Of a DNA stretch of 40,658 bases, positions 8,284-16,133 are shown in pieces. The stretch lies in contig JAGQTY010000027.1 of the NCBI GenBank assembly GCA_020438795.1, forward strand, positions 1 through 40,658. Reading direction: 5' to 3'. The DNA is from Actinomycetota bacterium (GTDB lineage: Bacteria > Actinomycetota > Actinomycetes > S36-B12 > GCA-2699445). Each line of letters opens with the position of its first letter. The first letter of the stretch is position 1. The notes beneath the pieces are model-generated. The model was not told the DNA's origin, did no database searches, and saw only the letters and a list, made by a program, of their open reading frames with translations. A program made the position numbers and the translations under genes.

Positions 8284-9330
8284 ATGAGTACTGCCACCGC
8301 ACGAACCGCCGTGATGGCCGTCGTCACGGCACTTGTGGCCACGCTACTGCTCGGCCTCCCATCGGCTCGGGCGGATAGCTGTGTCCTCCGACCGGGAGCC
8401 AGCTGTGCCGGGGCCGAGCTTGACTGGAGTGTCGATTATCACAGGAATCTGACGGGGGCGAACCTCCGGGAGGCCAGTCTGCGCGGGGCGGATCTGACGG
8501 GGGCCAACCTCACGGGGGCCGATCTACGCGGCGCCGACCTGCGCGACGCACACCTCGCCAGCGTCACACTCCACAGAGCTCGGCTGAGCGGCGCCAGACT
8601 CGCCGGCGCGAACCTCACCAGGGCCGATCTCTCCCGAGCGAACCTGCGCCGGGCCGTGGTGGCGAACGCCAGGCTGACAGACGTCGACCTCGACAAGGCC
8701 GACCTGCGGCGCGCCAAGATCGCGCACAGCGATCTGACCGGCGCTACGCTCACCAACGCCACCATGGACCGCGTCAATGCACAGAACGCCAGACTGTACG
8801 GCGTTGATATGAGCGGAGCACGGGCGCGGAATGCGAACCTGGAGAACGCCAATCTCTGGGGGGCCACGCTCGACAACGCGGATCTGAGGGGCAAGAATCA
8901 GCCGCCGCCGCCGTGGCCCTTCTCCACTGCGACACCGAAGCTGACGACGAACCTCGAGAACGCGAACCTCTGGGGTGCCTCACTGAGCGGCACCGACCTG
9001 CGCCGGGCCAACCTCGAGAACGCAAACTTGTACGGCGTCCTGGCCGAATCGCCCGCGGACTTCAGCCGCTCGCTGATGTATTCGGTGAACCTCAGCAGCA
9101 CGCTGCTGAACGGATCCGCCTTCACCGGCGCCTTCATGCATGCGGTGACACTGGAGCTGGCGGCCGTCAGTGGGGCTGACTTCACCGGGGCCGACCTCGG
9201 CTCAGCCGTGCTGATCGGCACATTCATGTCTGGGGCGAACCTGAGCGGCGCGATCGTCACGAACGCCGTCTGGCTGCACGTCCACTGTCCCGACGGCCAG
9301 TTGCAGAGCACGCCGTGCGTCGTGAGCTGA
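8284..9330 (+). CDS. secreted pentapeptide-repeat protein
   Basis: The 348-residue protein has a signal peptide (hydrophobic TAVMAVVTALVATLLLGL, probable cleavage after ARA near residue 30). It is followed by about 45 tandem A-[DN]-L-x-x pentapeptides such as GADLT, GANLT, RADLS and ENANL, the hallmark of a right-handed quadrilateral beta helix. The repeat is broken near 217-228 by a Pro-rich insert (QPPPPWPFSTATPKL), after which LENANLWGA recurs, suggesting an internal duplication. The C-terminus has a two-Cys cap (HCPDGQLQSTPC). Many pentapeptide proteins act in the cytoplasm on gyrase, but the signal peptide argues against that here. ATG 8284 begins the signal peptide and has only a weak AGGA one base upstream, fitting a leaderless message. 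The function is unknown. Confidence 0.85.
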   Translation: MSTATARTAVMAVVTALVATLLLGLPSARADSCVLRPGASCAGAELDWSVDYHRNLTGANLREASLRGADLTGANLTGADLRGADLRDAHLASVTLHRARLSGARLAGANLTRADLSRANLRRAVVANARLTDVDLDKADLRRAKIAHSDLTGATLTNATMDRVNAQNARLYGVDMSGARARNANLENANLWGATLDNADLRGKNQPPPPWPFSTATPKLTTNLENANLWGASLSGTDLRRANLENANLYGVLAESPADFSRSLMYSVNLSSTLLNGSAFTGAFMHAVTLELAAVSGADFTGADLGSAVLIGTFMSGANLSGAIVTNAVWLHVHCPDGQLQSTPCVVS

Positions 9331-9331
9331 C

Positions 9332-9877
9332 ATGTCCGGTCGAAGGCTGGCCGTCAGACGCGCCACAGTCGGGGATGCGGCCACGCTGAGTGCCCTGGCC
9401 GCGGCGACCTTCGCGCTGGCATGTCCCCCCGATTCCGATCCCGACAACATCGCTCACTACGTCGATGAGGAGCTCAGTGAGCAGACCTTCACCGCGCTGC
9501 TCGACGAGGGCTCGCAGGAAGTCTTCATCGTCGAACGAGGCGCCCGCCCTGTTGGTTACGCCATGCTGACCTTCGACGAGGAACCGCCGGCGCAGGCCGA
9601 TCCGGGGCTCGAGTGGGTGTATCTGCAGCGGATCTATGTGCTACCTGACGAGCATGGTCGTGGTGCGGCGCAGGGCCTGCTCGCCGCCAGCCTGCGAAGC
9701 GCGCGGGCGCGCGGATTCCAGGCGGCCTGGTTGGGCACCAACCGCCACAACAGGCGAGCCCGCGCCTTCTACCGGCGCCAGGGCTTCAGCGAGATGGGAA
9801 CTCGCGAGTTCACACTCGGTCCCGAAATCCATTGCGACGTTGTGCTGGGACGGCAGCTCGAGCAGGACACTCCCTGA
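9332..9877 (+). CDS. GNAT family N-acetyltransferase
   Basis: This 181-residue cytoplasmic protein has the GNAT fold: AVRRATVGDAATLSALAAATF at the start, then VYLQRIYVLPDEHGRGAAQGLLAASLRSARARG (the acetyl-CoA P-loop with R-G-A-A-Q-G), then WLGTNRHNRRARAFYRRQGFSEMG. It starts one base after the pentapeptide stop and is surely co-transcribed with it. Stand-alone GNATs acetylate small molecules, peptides or protein N-termini, and the substrate cannot be read here. The pair converges on acpS with a 17-base gap. Confidence 0.9.
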   Translation: MSGRRLAVRRATVGDAATLSALAAATFALACPPDSDPDNIAHYVDEELSEQTFTALLDEGSQEVFIVERGARPVGYAMLTFDEEPPAQADPGLEWVYLQRIYVLPDEHGRGAAQGLLAASLRSARARGFQAAWLGTNRHNRRARAFYRRQGFSEMGTREFTLGPEIHCDVVLGRQLEQDTP

Positions 9878-9894
9878 GCCGGTCGGCCCGGTCC

Positions 9895-10257
9895 TCAGTC
9901 GTCCTGCGCAAGTGCTACCACCATCGCCACCGCGAACCCCGCATCATGGCTGATCGAAACGCTGAGTTCGCCCACTCCGAGCGCCAGAGCGCGTTCCAGG
10001 ACGGCTCCACTCAGCACCAGTGCCGGCATCCCTGAACCCTGGGTCACCACCTCGACGCCGACCATGGGCGCCGAGTCTACCCCGAGGCCGAGCGCCTTCA
10101 GCATCGCCTCCTTGGCGGCCCAATGACCGGCAAGCGACGCGGGTTGACCGGCGCAGTGCCGCAACTCCCCGGGGGTGAAGACCCCGTTGAGTGCGGCTTC
10201 ATCGAGTCCGGCCACCCGGGAGATCGCCACCAGGTCCACGCCGCTATGCAGTCGCAC
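9895..10257 (-). CDS. acpS: holo-[acyl-carrier-protein] synthase (phosphopantetheinyl transferase)
   Basis: AcpS moves 4'-phosphopantetheine from CoA to a serine of carrier proteins. From GTG 10257 the protein has 120 residues, the usual size. It shows D8 in SGVDLVAISR, the WAAKEAMLKALG block with K49-E50, and SISHDAGFAVAMVVA, all typical Mg/CoA-binding segments. A longer frame from 10317 would add 20 residues that fit no AcpS and would lie inside the upstream gene. It overlaps the ligase-carrier-acyltransferase gene by 14 bases, so the two are coupled. AcpS may serve both fatty acid ACP and the carrier domain of that fusion. Confidence 0.93.
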   Translation of the reverse strand: MRLHSGVDLVAISRVAGLDEAALNGVFTPGELRHCAGQPASLAGHWAAKEAMLKALGLGVDSAPMVGVEVVTQGSGMPALVLSGAVLERALALGVGELSVSISHDAGFAVAMVVALAQDD

Positions 10258-12811
10258 GCCGACCCCCGAGACGGATCGGCCCAGGCAGCCTGACGCGCTG
10301 TACCCGTTCCACGGCATACCAGCACAGGAATCCGAAGAACACCGAGGCGAGCAGCCCTGCCAGGCGCTGATCCCCGAAGATCGGGTAGACCTGATAGTGG
10401 GTCAGATAGATGAACAGAGACGCAGAAGCAAGCACCGACAGCGTCGCGGCTACCGGACGCGGGACCGGGATCGCCGGCACGCTGATGAGCAGCACGAGTC
10501 CTCCAGCGACGACCAGTTGCCGGCTGAGCGAACCGTCGAAGTAGAAGACGCACAATCCCACGGCCAGCACGCCGATCAGCAGTTTCACTGGTCGGCTCCG
10601 TGCGGTGGCGATCAACCAGCCGAGCCCGAACAACCAGGCCACCAGTACCGGCGTGTACATGGATCCCGATCCGGTGGCAGTGCGCTCGGCAGTCAGCAGG
10701 AGCGCAAGGCCGACTCCCAGCACGCCCACGGCGAACCACGACGGGCGCCGCCGCTGCCAGCGGTCCAGCAGCGGTGTCGACATCAACAGGGACGCGCCGA
10801 GTACGAGGAACGCCAGGGCCTCGATGAACCAGTACCGCCACTCCGGGCCGGAATCTGGGCCGAACAGGTTCAGGCCGAACACCACGACTGGGGAGTATTC
10901 GGCCACGAACACGGCCAGCACCGCGAGCCATAGAGCCGTGGGCAGGAGAAGCCGCATGAACGAGGACGCCAGGTTCCGCCTCCTGCGGGACAGCGGCACA
11001 TCGGACAACTGGAAGCGGGCGAAGTTGAAGCCCGCCACGGCAAGCAACAGGTGGGCCCCACCCCGAACATCGGTCAGACCGATGTGTGAGGACACCACCA
11101 CCAGAATCGCCACCGCTCGCAGGACCGTCGACGTGTCCAGACTCTTCGCCCCCAGTGGTTCACGTCCGCCCAGCTCGTTGATGCTCAGCAGGTGCCAATC
11201 ACCGGGTAGCCGGCCCAGCACGGCCCCGAGCCGCGTCGAGACCGACACGTAGGACAGCGAGTCCCCGCCGAGCTGTGAGAAGCTGCGATCGTCACGAATC
11301 AGGGTGCCAGGCGGCAGGGCCTGTGCGTACGCCGACCGGATCGCCGCGAGTCTGGCTGCGCGGTCCGCTGGCCCGCTGGTCCGCTCGGGTGGCTCTGCAC
11401 CGGCAGCGGTGGGCATCGACCCGAACAGGACCTTGACCGACTCCTGGGCCCGGGAGCGATCGAGCTTCCCGGAGGGGGTTCGCGGCAGCCGAGAGGTCGG
11501 CAGTACCTGGATCCGGTCCCGGGGCAGCCCCACCTCCTGATTCTCGTTGAGGACCTCACTGACGCGCCCGGCGAGGCTGGCTGATCCCAGCGCCTGTTCG
11601 TAGAGAACGGCGAGCACCTGCTGGTGCTCCACCGCGACAGCACTGACGCCACGTTCCCGGAGCAGTTCCTCCACGTGACACAGATCCACCCGCAGGCCCC
11701 CGATCTTGGCAAGGTCCGCGCGCCTACCCACCAGTTCGAGCAGCCCGTCTGCGAACCGGGCCCGGTCCCCGGTCGGCAGAGTCCCCACTTCGCGCCCGCG
11801 GCTCAGGTCCGCCGCACCTGTGCCGTAGCCGAGCATCACGTTTGAGCCGCGGTAATAAAGCTCACCGACCTGCCCGCCGTAGTCGGGCTCAGAACCGTCC
11901 CATCTGCGGCCGGAGTCATCGATGATCCAGAAGCTGCCATCCCCGACCGGTCGGCCGACGCATTGTGGGTGCGACCGGGCCAGCTCCGGTGCCAGCACGG
12001 CCATCCGCGCGGTGGCCTCGGTCTGGCCGTACATGACGTAGAGGTCCCAGCCCTGCCGCTCACCCTGGGCGACCAGGCCCTTGACCTGGTCCGGCGAGAG
12101 CCGACCACCCGCGACGGTCACGCGCCGCAGGGACGGGATCCCGTCGTCGGTGAAGCGCCCATTCGCGAGCATCTGCAGCGTGTAGGGCACAGCCGGCAGC
12201 GAGGTCGGTCGCCAACGGTCCACGAGCCGCCAGAAGCAGGGGTCCAGCACCGACTCGTTGCTCAGGATGACGCCCGCTCCCACCGCCAGGTGGGAATTGA
12301 CCACCGAGAGGCCGTAGCTGTAGCCCAGCGGCAGCGAGGTGATGCCACGGTCGCTGCCCCGCAGCCCGAGTGCATGGGCGATGTCACGGGCATTGGTGGT
12401 CAGATTCGTGCGCGACAGCCGCACCAGTTTCGGCGCTCCGGTCGAGCCGGACGTGCTCAGCAGGACGGCCAGCTCAGGGTCGAGCTCCACAGGTGCTGCA
12501 TCGAGAATCCTGTGTTGCAGGCCAGCGGCGGACACCTCGATGCTCGGCGTGAACCACTGCGGGACCGAACCGCTGTGCAGCAGGATCGGATGTCCGAAGC
12601 GCAGGGCCGCCAGATAGGTGATGATGGCGCCCACCGTGTTGTCGGCCCGCAGTGCCAGCAGTTGCCTTGAGGGGCCCCACTGCCGACCCAAAGACTCAAC
12701 CCTGCGGTCGAGTTCCTCGTAGGACAATGCTGTGTCGCCGTCGATGATAGCGACCGCCTGCCCGAATCGTGCCAGCCCCGATGCGAAGTCGATCTCGACA
12801 GCCACGGACAT
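10244..12811 (-). CDS. AMP-forming ligase / carrier domain / acyltransferase-3 fusion protein
   Basis: One 855-residue chain carries three parts. Residues 1-455 are an ANL adenylating enzyme: P-loop LLSTSGSTGAPK (117-128), YGQTEATARMA (261-271), TGDRARF (347-353), GRRADLAKIGGLRV (362-375) and PSGKLDR with Lys449. Residues 485-550 are a carrier domain with LGGDSLSY, Ser518 being the pantetheine site. Residues 559-840 are an acyltransferase-3 (OafA-like) membrane domain with His576 and about ten helices. The LPLGYSYGLSVVNSHL and VMYGQTEATARMA wording resembles ligases I recall from surface-polysaccharide clusters rather than amino-acid NRPS domains, and the A4 Asp is absent. Inference: the ligase loads a group on the carrier and the membrane domain hands it to an envelope acceptor, as DltA-C-B do. 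An iron box overlaps the start, and acpS follows with a 14-base overlap. The substrate and acceptor are unknown. Confidence 0.88.
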   Translation of the reverse strand: MSVAVEIDFASGLARFGQAVAIIDGDTALSYEELDRRVESLGRQWGPSRQLLALRADNTVGAIITYLAALRFGHPILLHSGSVPQWFTPSIEVSAAGLQHRILDAAPVELDPELAVLLSTSGSTGAPKLVRLSRTNLTTNARDIAHALGLRGSDRGITSLPLGYSYGLSVVNSHLAVGAGVILSNESVLDPCFWRLVDRWRPTSLPAVPYTLQMLANGRFTDDGIPSLRRVTVAGGRLSPDQVKGLVAQGERQGWDLYVMYGQTEATARMAVLAPELARSHPQCVGRPVGDGSFWIIDDSGRRWDGSEPDYGGQVGELYYRGSNVMLGYGTGAADLSRGREVGTLPTGDRARFADGLLELVGRRADLAKIGGLRVDLCHVEELLRERGVSAVAVEHQQVLAVLYEQALGSASLAGRVSEVLNENQEVGLPRDRIQVLPTSRLPRTPSGKLDRSRAQESVKVLFGSMPTAAGAEPPERTSGPADRAARLAAIRSAYAQALPPGTLIRDDRSFSQLGGDSLSYVSVSTRLGAVLGRLPGDWHLLSINELGGREPLGAKSLDTSTVLRAVAILVVVSSHIGLTDVRGGAHLLLAVAGFNFARFQLSDVPLSRRRRNLASSFMRLLLPTALWLAVLAVFVAEYSPVVVFGLNLFGPDSGPEWRYWFIEALAFLVLGASLLMSTPLLDRWQRRRPSWFAVGVLGVGLALLLTAERTATGSGSMYTPVLVAWLFGLGWLIATARSRPVKLLIGVLAVGLCVFYFDGSLSRQLVVAGGLVLLISVPAIPVPRPVAATLSVLASASLFIYLTHYQVYPIFGDQRLAGLLASVFFGFLCWYAVERVQRVRLPGPIRLGGRRATA

Positions 12812-12829
12812 AAGGTAAGCCTAACCTAA
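12811..12829 (-). promoter_or_regulatory. DtxR/IdeR-type iron box overlapping -10 and start codon
   Basis: On minus the site reads TTAGGTTAGGCTTACCTTA, matching the DtxR/IdeR consensus TTAGGTTAGGCTAACCTAA at 17 of 19 positions. It contains TAGGCT (-10 like) placed so that transcription would begin at the A of ATG 12811, the last base of the box. That is the classic layout for repression by an iron-loaded DtxR-family protein. The -35 element is weak (GCGACC, 18 bases upstream). Confidence 0.85.
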
Positions 12830-12895
12830 GTCGAGCAGCTCGGTCGCCACCTCCGCACGCCGCGCCACCGATCCCCCGAGCGGCGCCAGGGTCGC

Positions 12896-15307
12896 TCAGG
12901 CCTGGTCCCGTGGCTCGTCGGACCCCTGCGGCTCATCGCCGTTCGACTCATCAGCGCCCGGCTCGTCGCTCTCGGAGTCCTCGTCACTCTCGGAGGCATC
13001 GTCGGCCGACTCCTCGTCAAGGTCGAAGTCATCGAGCGCCTCGTCCTCAAAGTCGTCGCTCCCGTCGGAGTCGTCGTCCTCGTCGGAGTCGTCGTCCTCG
13101 TCGGAGTCGTCGTCGTCGGAGTCGTCCTCGTCAGCGTCGTCGTCCTCGTCAGCGTCGTCGTCCTCGTCGGAGTCGTTCTCGTCAAGGTCCTCCTGGTCAC
13201 CGGAGTCGTCCTGGGCCGACCCGGCATCGGAATCGTCGCCCTCGAAGTCGACATCCTCCTCGCCCATCACACCGCCGGTGGTGTTGTCGTCCTCGTCGAC
13301 GCCCTCGAGTTCCTCGTCGGCGCCTTCATCAACGTCCTCGCCGGCGTCAGCCGGCACACCGGCAGCCGCGCGGCGGGCCGCCTCCACGGGATCATGTGCG
13401 CCCGGTGGTCGCATGGGCCGTCGCAGTCGTTCGGGGCGACGCTGCTCCACCGGGGTGGCGCTCACCTTGATCCCCCGGCCCTGGCAGCAGTCGCAGGTCT
13501 CGCCGAAGGTCTCCAGCAACCCCTGCCCGATGCGCTTGCGCGTCATCTGCACCAGCCCGAGCGAGGACACGTCGGACACCTGATGTTTGGTGCGATCGCG
13601 CGAGAGGCACTCGACCAGGCGCCTCACAACGAGGTCACGATTGTCCTCGAGGACCATGTCGATGAAGTCGATCACGATGATGCCGCCGACGTCGCGCAGC
13701 CGGAGCTGCCGGACCACCTCCTCGGCGGCCTCAAGGTTGTTCTTGGTGACCGTTTCCTCCAGGTTTCCGCCCTGGCCGGTGAACCTGCCGGTGTTGACGT
13801 CCACCACAGTCATCGCTTCGGTATGGTCGATGACCAGCGACCCTCCGGATGGCAGGTAGACCTTGCGGTCGAGCGCCTTCGAGAGTTGTTCATCGATCCG
13901 GCGTGCGGCGAAGACGTCGCCTTCCCCGGTCCAGTGGGTCAGCCGCTCGGATAGGTCCGGAGCATTGTCGTCGATGTATCCCTTGAGTGTGGTCCACACC
14001 TCGTCGCCCGACACCACGAGGGACTCGAAGTCGGAGTTGAAGATGTCGCGGACCACTCGCAGTGCGAGATCCGGTTCGCTGTGCAGCAGCGCGGGCGCCT
14101 TGCTCGTCTCCGAAGCCCGCTGGATGCGCTCCCACTCCTTGGTGAGCACCGACACATCGCGTTCGATGTTCTCCTCACTGGCGCCCTCGGCAGCGGTCCT
14201 GACGATCACGCCGAAGCCTTCGGGCAGCACCCTCTTGAGGATGGCTCGCAGCCTCGAGCGTTCCTTGTCGGGGAGCTTACGGCTGATGCCCGTCATGGAC
14301 CCGTCAGGCACGAGGACCACGAATCTGCCAGGCAGTGAGATCTGGCTGGTCAGCCGAGCGCCCTTGTGACCGACGGGGTCCTTGGTGACCTGAACCAGCA
14401 CCTTGTCACCGGCCGACAGCGCCTTCTCGATCCGCTTGGGCTGCCCGCTCATGCCGGCCGCCTGCCAGTTGACCTCACCGGCGTAGAGCACGGCGTTGCG
14501 ACCGGCCCCCACGTCCACGAAGGCCGCCTCCATCGAGGGCAGCACATTCTGCACCCGTCCGAGGTACACGTGTCCGACGGTCGAGGTGACAGTCGCCCGG
14601 TTCACGTAGTGCTCCACCAGGACGTCGTCCTCGAGCACGGCAATCTGGGTGAGACGGCCATCCTGGCGTACCACCATGTCGCGCTTGACAGCCTCGCGTC
14701 TGGCCAGGAACTCGGCCTCGCTGAGCACCGGGGCCCGACGCCGACCGGACTCGCGGCCCTCGCGCCGCCGCTGCCTCTTGGCCTCGATACGGGTGGAACC
14801 CTTGACCGCTGTGACCTGATCCGGACCGGAGGACTTCTTGGCTTCACCGTCGCCGTCGCCGCGTCGCCGACGCCGTCGCCGGCGGGGTCCACCGGACTCC
14901 CCCTTCTCCTGGGCGTTGTCATCCGCCGACGAGGAGCCCGACGCGTCCGTTTCGCCCTGCTGCTTGTCCTTCTTCTTCTGCTGATTGTTCTGCTTGCCCT
15001 GCTTCTGCTGGTTTCCCTGCTTCTGCTGGTTTCCCTGCTTCTGCTGCTTGGGCCGTTCGTCCTGCTTCTCGTCCGGCGCCGAGGCCCGCTGGTCGTCCGA
15101 GCCGGCCGGCTCGGCTGCGGGCTGGGGCGGCGGGGGCGCAGCCTTGAACAGCGGGGCAGCCGTCGCCGCGCCCGCCGCTGCGGGCTTCTCCTGATCCTGA
15201 CCGTCGTCCGAGGCGGCAGAGAAGGTCACTGCGGGCCCCGATGGGCGTTTGGCGACGCGCCGGGACTTCTGTGGGGTTTGCGACGTCTTGTCGTCTTCCT
15301 CGAGCAT
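12896..15307 (-). CDS. rne: ribonuclease E/G family protein with charged tails
   Basis: RNase E/G starts mRNA decay and processes rRNA and tRNA. This 803-residue form has a long N-terminal extension with Gln/Lys repeats (about 85-115) and an Arg-rich stretch (140-191), an S1 domain (about 238-320, GHVYLGRVQNVLPSMEAAFVDVG), the catalytic aspartates D503 (VVDVNTGRFTG) and D547 (IDFIDM), the CDCC zinc-link motif at 605-608, then an acidic tail of about 150 residues (654-803) made mostly of D, E and S. I chose ATG 15307 because GGAGG lies eight bases upstream; ATG 15322 would add five residues with no better site. The tail has no visible RNA-binding Arg patches and may bind partners or resist condensation. 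Confidence 0.93.
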   Translation of the reverse strand: MLEEDDKTSQTPQKSRRVAKRPSGPAVTFSAASDDGQDQEKPAAAGAATAAPLFKAAPPPPQPAAEPAGSDDQRASAPDEKQDERPKQQKQGNQQKQGNQQKQGKQNNQQKKKDKQQGETDASGSSSADDNAQEKGESGGPRRRRRRRRGDGDGEAKKSSGPDQVTAVKGSTRIEAKRQRRREGRESGRRRAPVLSEAEFLARREAVKRDMVVRQDGRLTQIAVLEDDVLVEHYVNRATVTSTVGHVYLGRVQNVLPSMEAAFVDVGAGRNAVLYAGEVNWQAAGMSGQPKRIEKALSAGDKVLVQVTKDPVGHKGARLTSQISLPGRFVVLVPDGSMTGISRKLPDKERSRLRAILKRVLPEGFGVIVRTAAEGASEENIERDVSVLTKEWERIQRASETSKAPALLHSEPDLALRVVRDIFNSDFESLVVSGDEVWTTLKGYIDDNAPDLSERLTHWTGEGDVFAARRIDEQLSKALDRKVYLPSGGSLVIDHTEAMTVVDVNTGRFTGQGGNLEETVTKNNLEAAEEVVRQLRLRDVGGIIVIDFIDMVLEDNRDLVVRRLVECLSRDRTKHQVSDVSSLGLVQMTRKRIGQGLLETFGETCDCCQGRGIKVSATPVEQRRPERLRRPMRPPGAHDPVEAARRAAAGVPADAGEDVDEGADEELEGVDEDDNTTGGVMGEEDVDFEGDDSDAGSAQDDSGDQEDLDENDSDEDDDADEDDDADEDDSDDDDSDEDDDSDEDDDSDGSDDFEDEALDDFDLDEESADDASESDEDSESDEPGADESNGDEPQGSDEPRDQA
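13063..13186. repeat. in-frame simple repeat coding the acidic RNase E tail
   Basis: About six imperfect copies of an 18-base unit (GTCGTCCTCGTCGGAGTC on plus) encode DSDEDDD/DADEDDD units on minus. Unit number could vary by slippage without frameshift because the period is a multiple of three. Confidence 0.8.
14998..15046. repeat. in-frame 18-base repeat coding Gln/Lys units in the RNase E N-terminus
   Basis: CCTGCTTCTGCTGGTTTC is present 2.7 times head to tail (14998-15015, 15016-15033, 15034-15046). On minus it encodes repeated KQGNQQ. It lies in the disordered N-terminal extension. Confidence 0.85.
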
Positions 15308-15410
15308 GACCGAGTCCTCCATGGACCTGGCGCCTGCCCATTCTTCCTGTCGCCCCTGGGACGACTTCTCAAGCCTACTGTCAGCTGTCTGCAGCTGCGA
15401 CGCGCGTTCG
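15308..15410 (-). promoter_or_regulatory. candidate promoter region of the RNase E/G gene
   Basis: Between the DUF2344 stop and the RNase start, TAGGCT (15372-15377 on minus) is a fair -10 element with a poor -35 (GTCGCA, 18 bases upstream). It lies beside two CAGCTG palindromes at about 15382-15398. RNA from here would have a leader of roughly 58 bases. RNase E genes are often autoregulated through the leader, but no strong fold is visible. Confidence 0.3.
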
Positions 15411-16133
15411 CTACGCCAATGGATCGCCGGGCAGTCCCGACGTCTCGTCGAACGGGCCCTGCGCCAACCGTGTCATCAGAACCGGTCGGGGCGGCTTCAG
15501 ATCCGTCCGTTCAACGAGTACAGCGAGTACGTCGTCTGGTCTCACCGCGGGTGTTGTGTGGTGAAGGACCACTCGCAGTATCGCACAGATTCCCTCGTCG
15601 CCACACTGCGACGCGGAAACGGCATGGTCCACCCAGGGCGCGAGAACGTCGATCTCCTTCTGCCCCGACTTGGTCATCCGGACCACCGTCACCGAATTCA
15701 GGGCCAGCAGCTGATTCACCGCATTTCGGACAGCACCGTCGCCCACTCCCTCGAAGCACCACTCCCAGTGACTGCTGCTCAGGCGCTCGCCCAGCTTGCC
15801 ACGAGCTGGCGAGGCAGCCTCGATCACGAAGCCCGTGGGCAGCGCCGCGCTCAGTGCCTCGATCATCTCGTCGGTACTCACGTCCCGGGTCAGACCCATG
15901 TCGAAGTACTCCGCACGACTGGCGACCCCGGTCGGAGCCGCGTTGGCGTAGGAGATGCGGGGACGTGGAGAGAACCCTCCGCTGAATGCGACCGGCAGCC
16001 CGATCCTGCGCACGGCCCGTTCGAGAGAACGCTGGAAGTCACGGTGGCTGGCGAACCGCATCCGACCGCTCTTGCTGTAGCGACACCGGACCTTCGCGAC
16101 GACGGGCTGCGCCTCATTCGTCGGCTCAGCCAT
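15411..16133 (-). CDS. DUF2344 (TIGR03936) radical-SAM-associated protein
   Basis: This 240-residue protein matches the DUF2344 family: RYSKSGRMRFASHRDFQRSLERAVRRIGLPVAFSGGFSPRPRISYANAAPTGVASRAEYFDMGL. It is the standard partner of the TIGR03960 radical SAM protein, and in some bacteria the two are fused. I chose ATG 16133 because GGAG lies eight bases upstream; GTG 16142 would have no spaced ribosome site. It overlaps the radical SAM gene by 8 bases. The R-x-x-K/H pattern hints at nucleic acid or tRNA binding, but the role is not established. Confidence 0.92.
   Translation of the reverse strand: MAEPTNEAQPVVAKVRCRYSKSGRMRFASHRDFQRSLERAVRRIGLPVAFSGGFSPRPRISYANAAPTGVASRAEYFDMGLTRDVSTDEMIEALSAALPTGFVIEAASPARGKLGERLSSSHWEWCFEGVGDGAVRNAVNQLLALNSVTVVRMTKSGQKEIDVLAPWVDHAVSASQCGDEGICAILRVVLHHTTPAVRPDDVLAVLVERTDLKPPRPVLMTRLAQGPFDETSGLPGDPLA

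Noticed and set aside
13063..13186. Regular repeats that could be mistaken for a CRISPR or tandem DNA element
   Set aside because: They are in frame in RNase E, have no spacers and encode an acidic tail.
14366..15985. Long plus-strand open frame (539 codons) opposite RNase E and DUF2344
   Set aside because: Leu-rich translation of the antisense of Gln/Lys repeats; RNase E motifs on minus are decisive.
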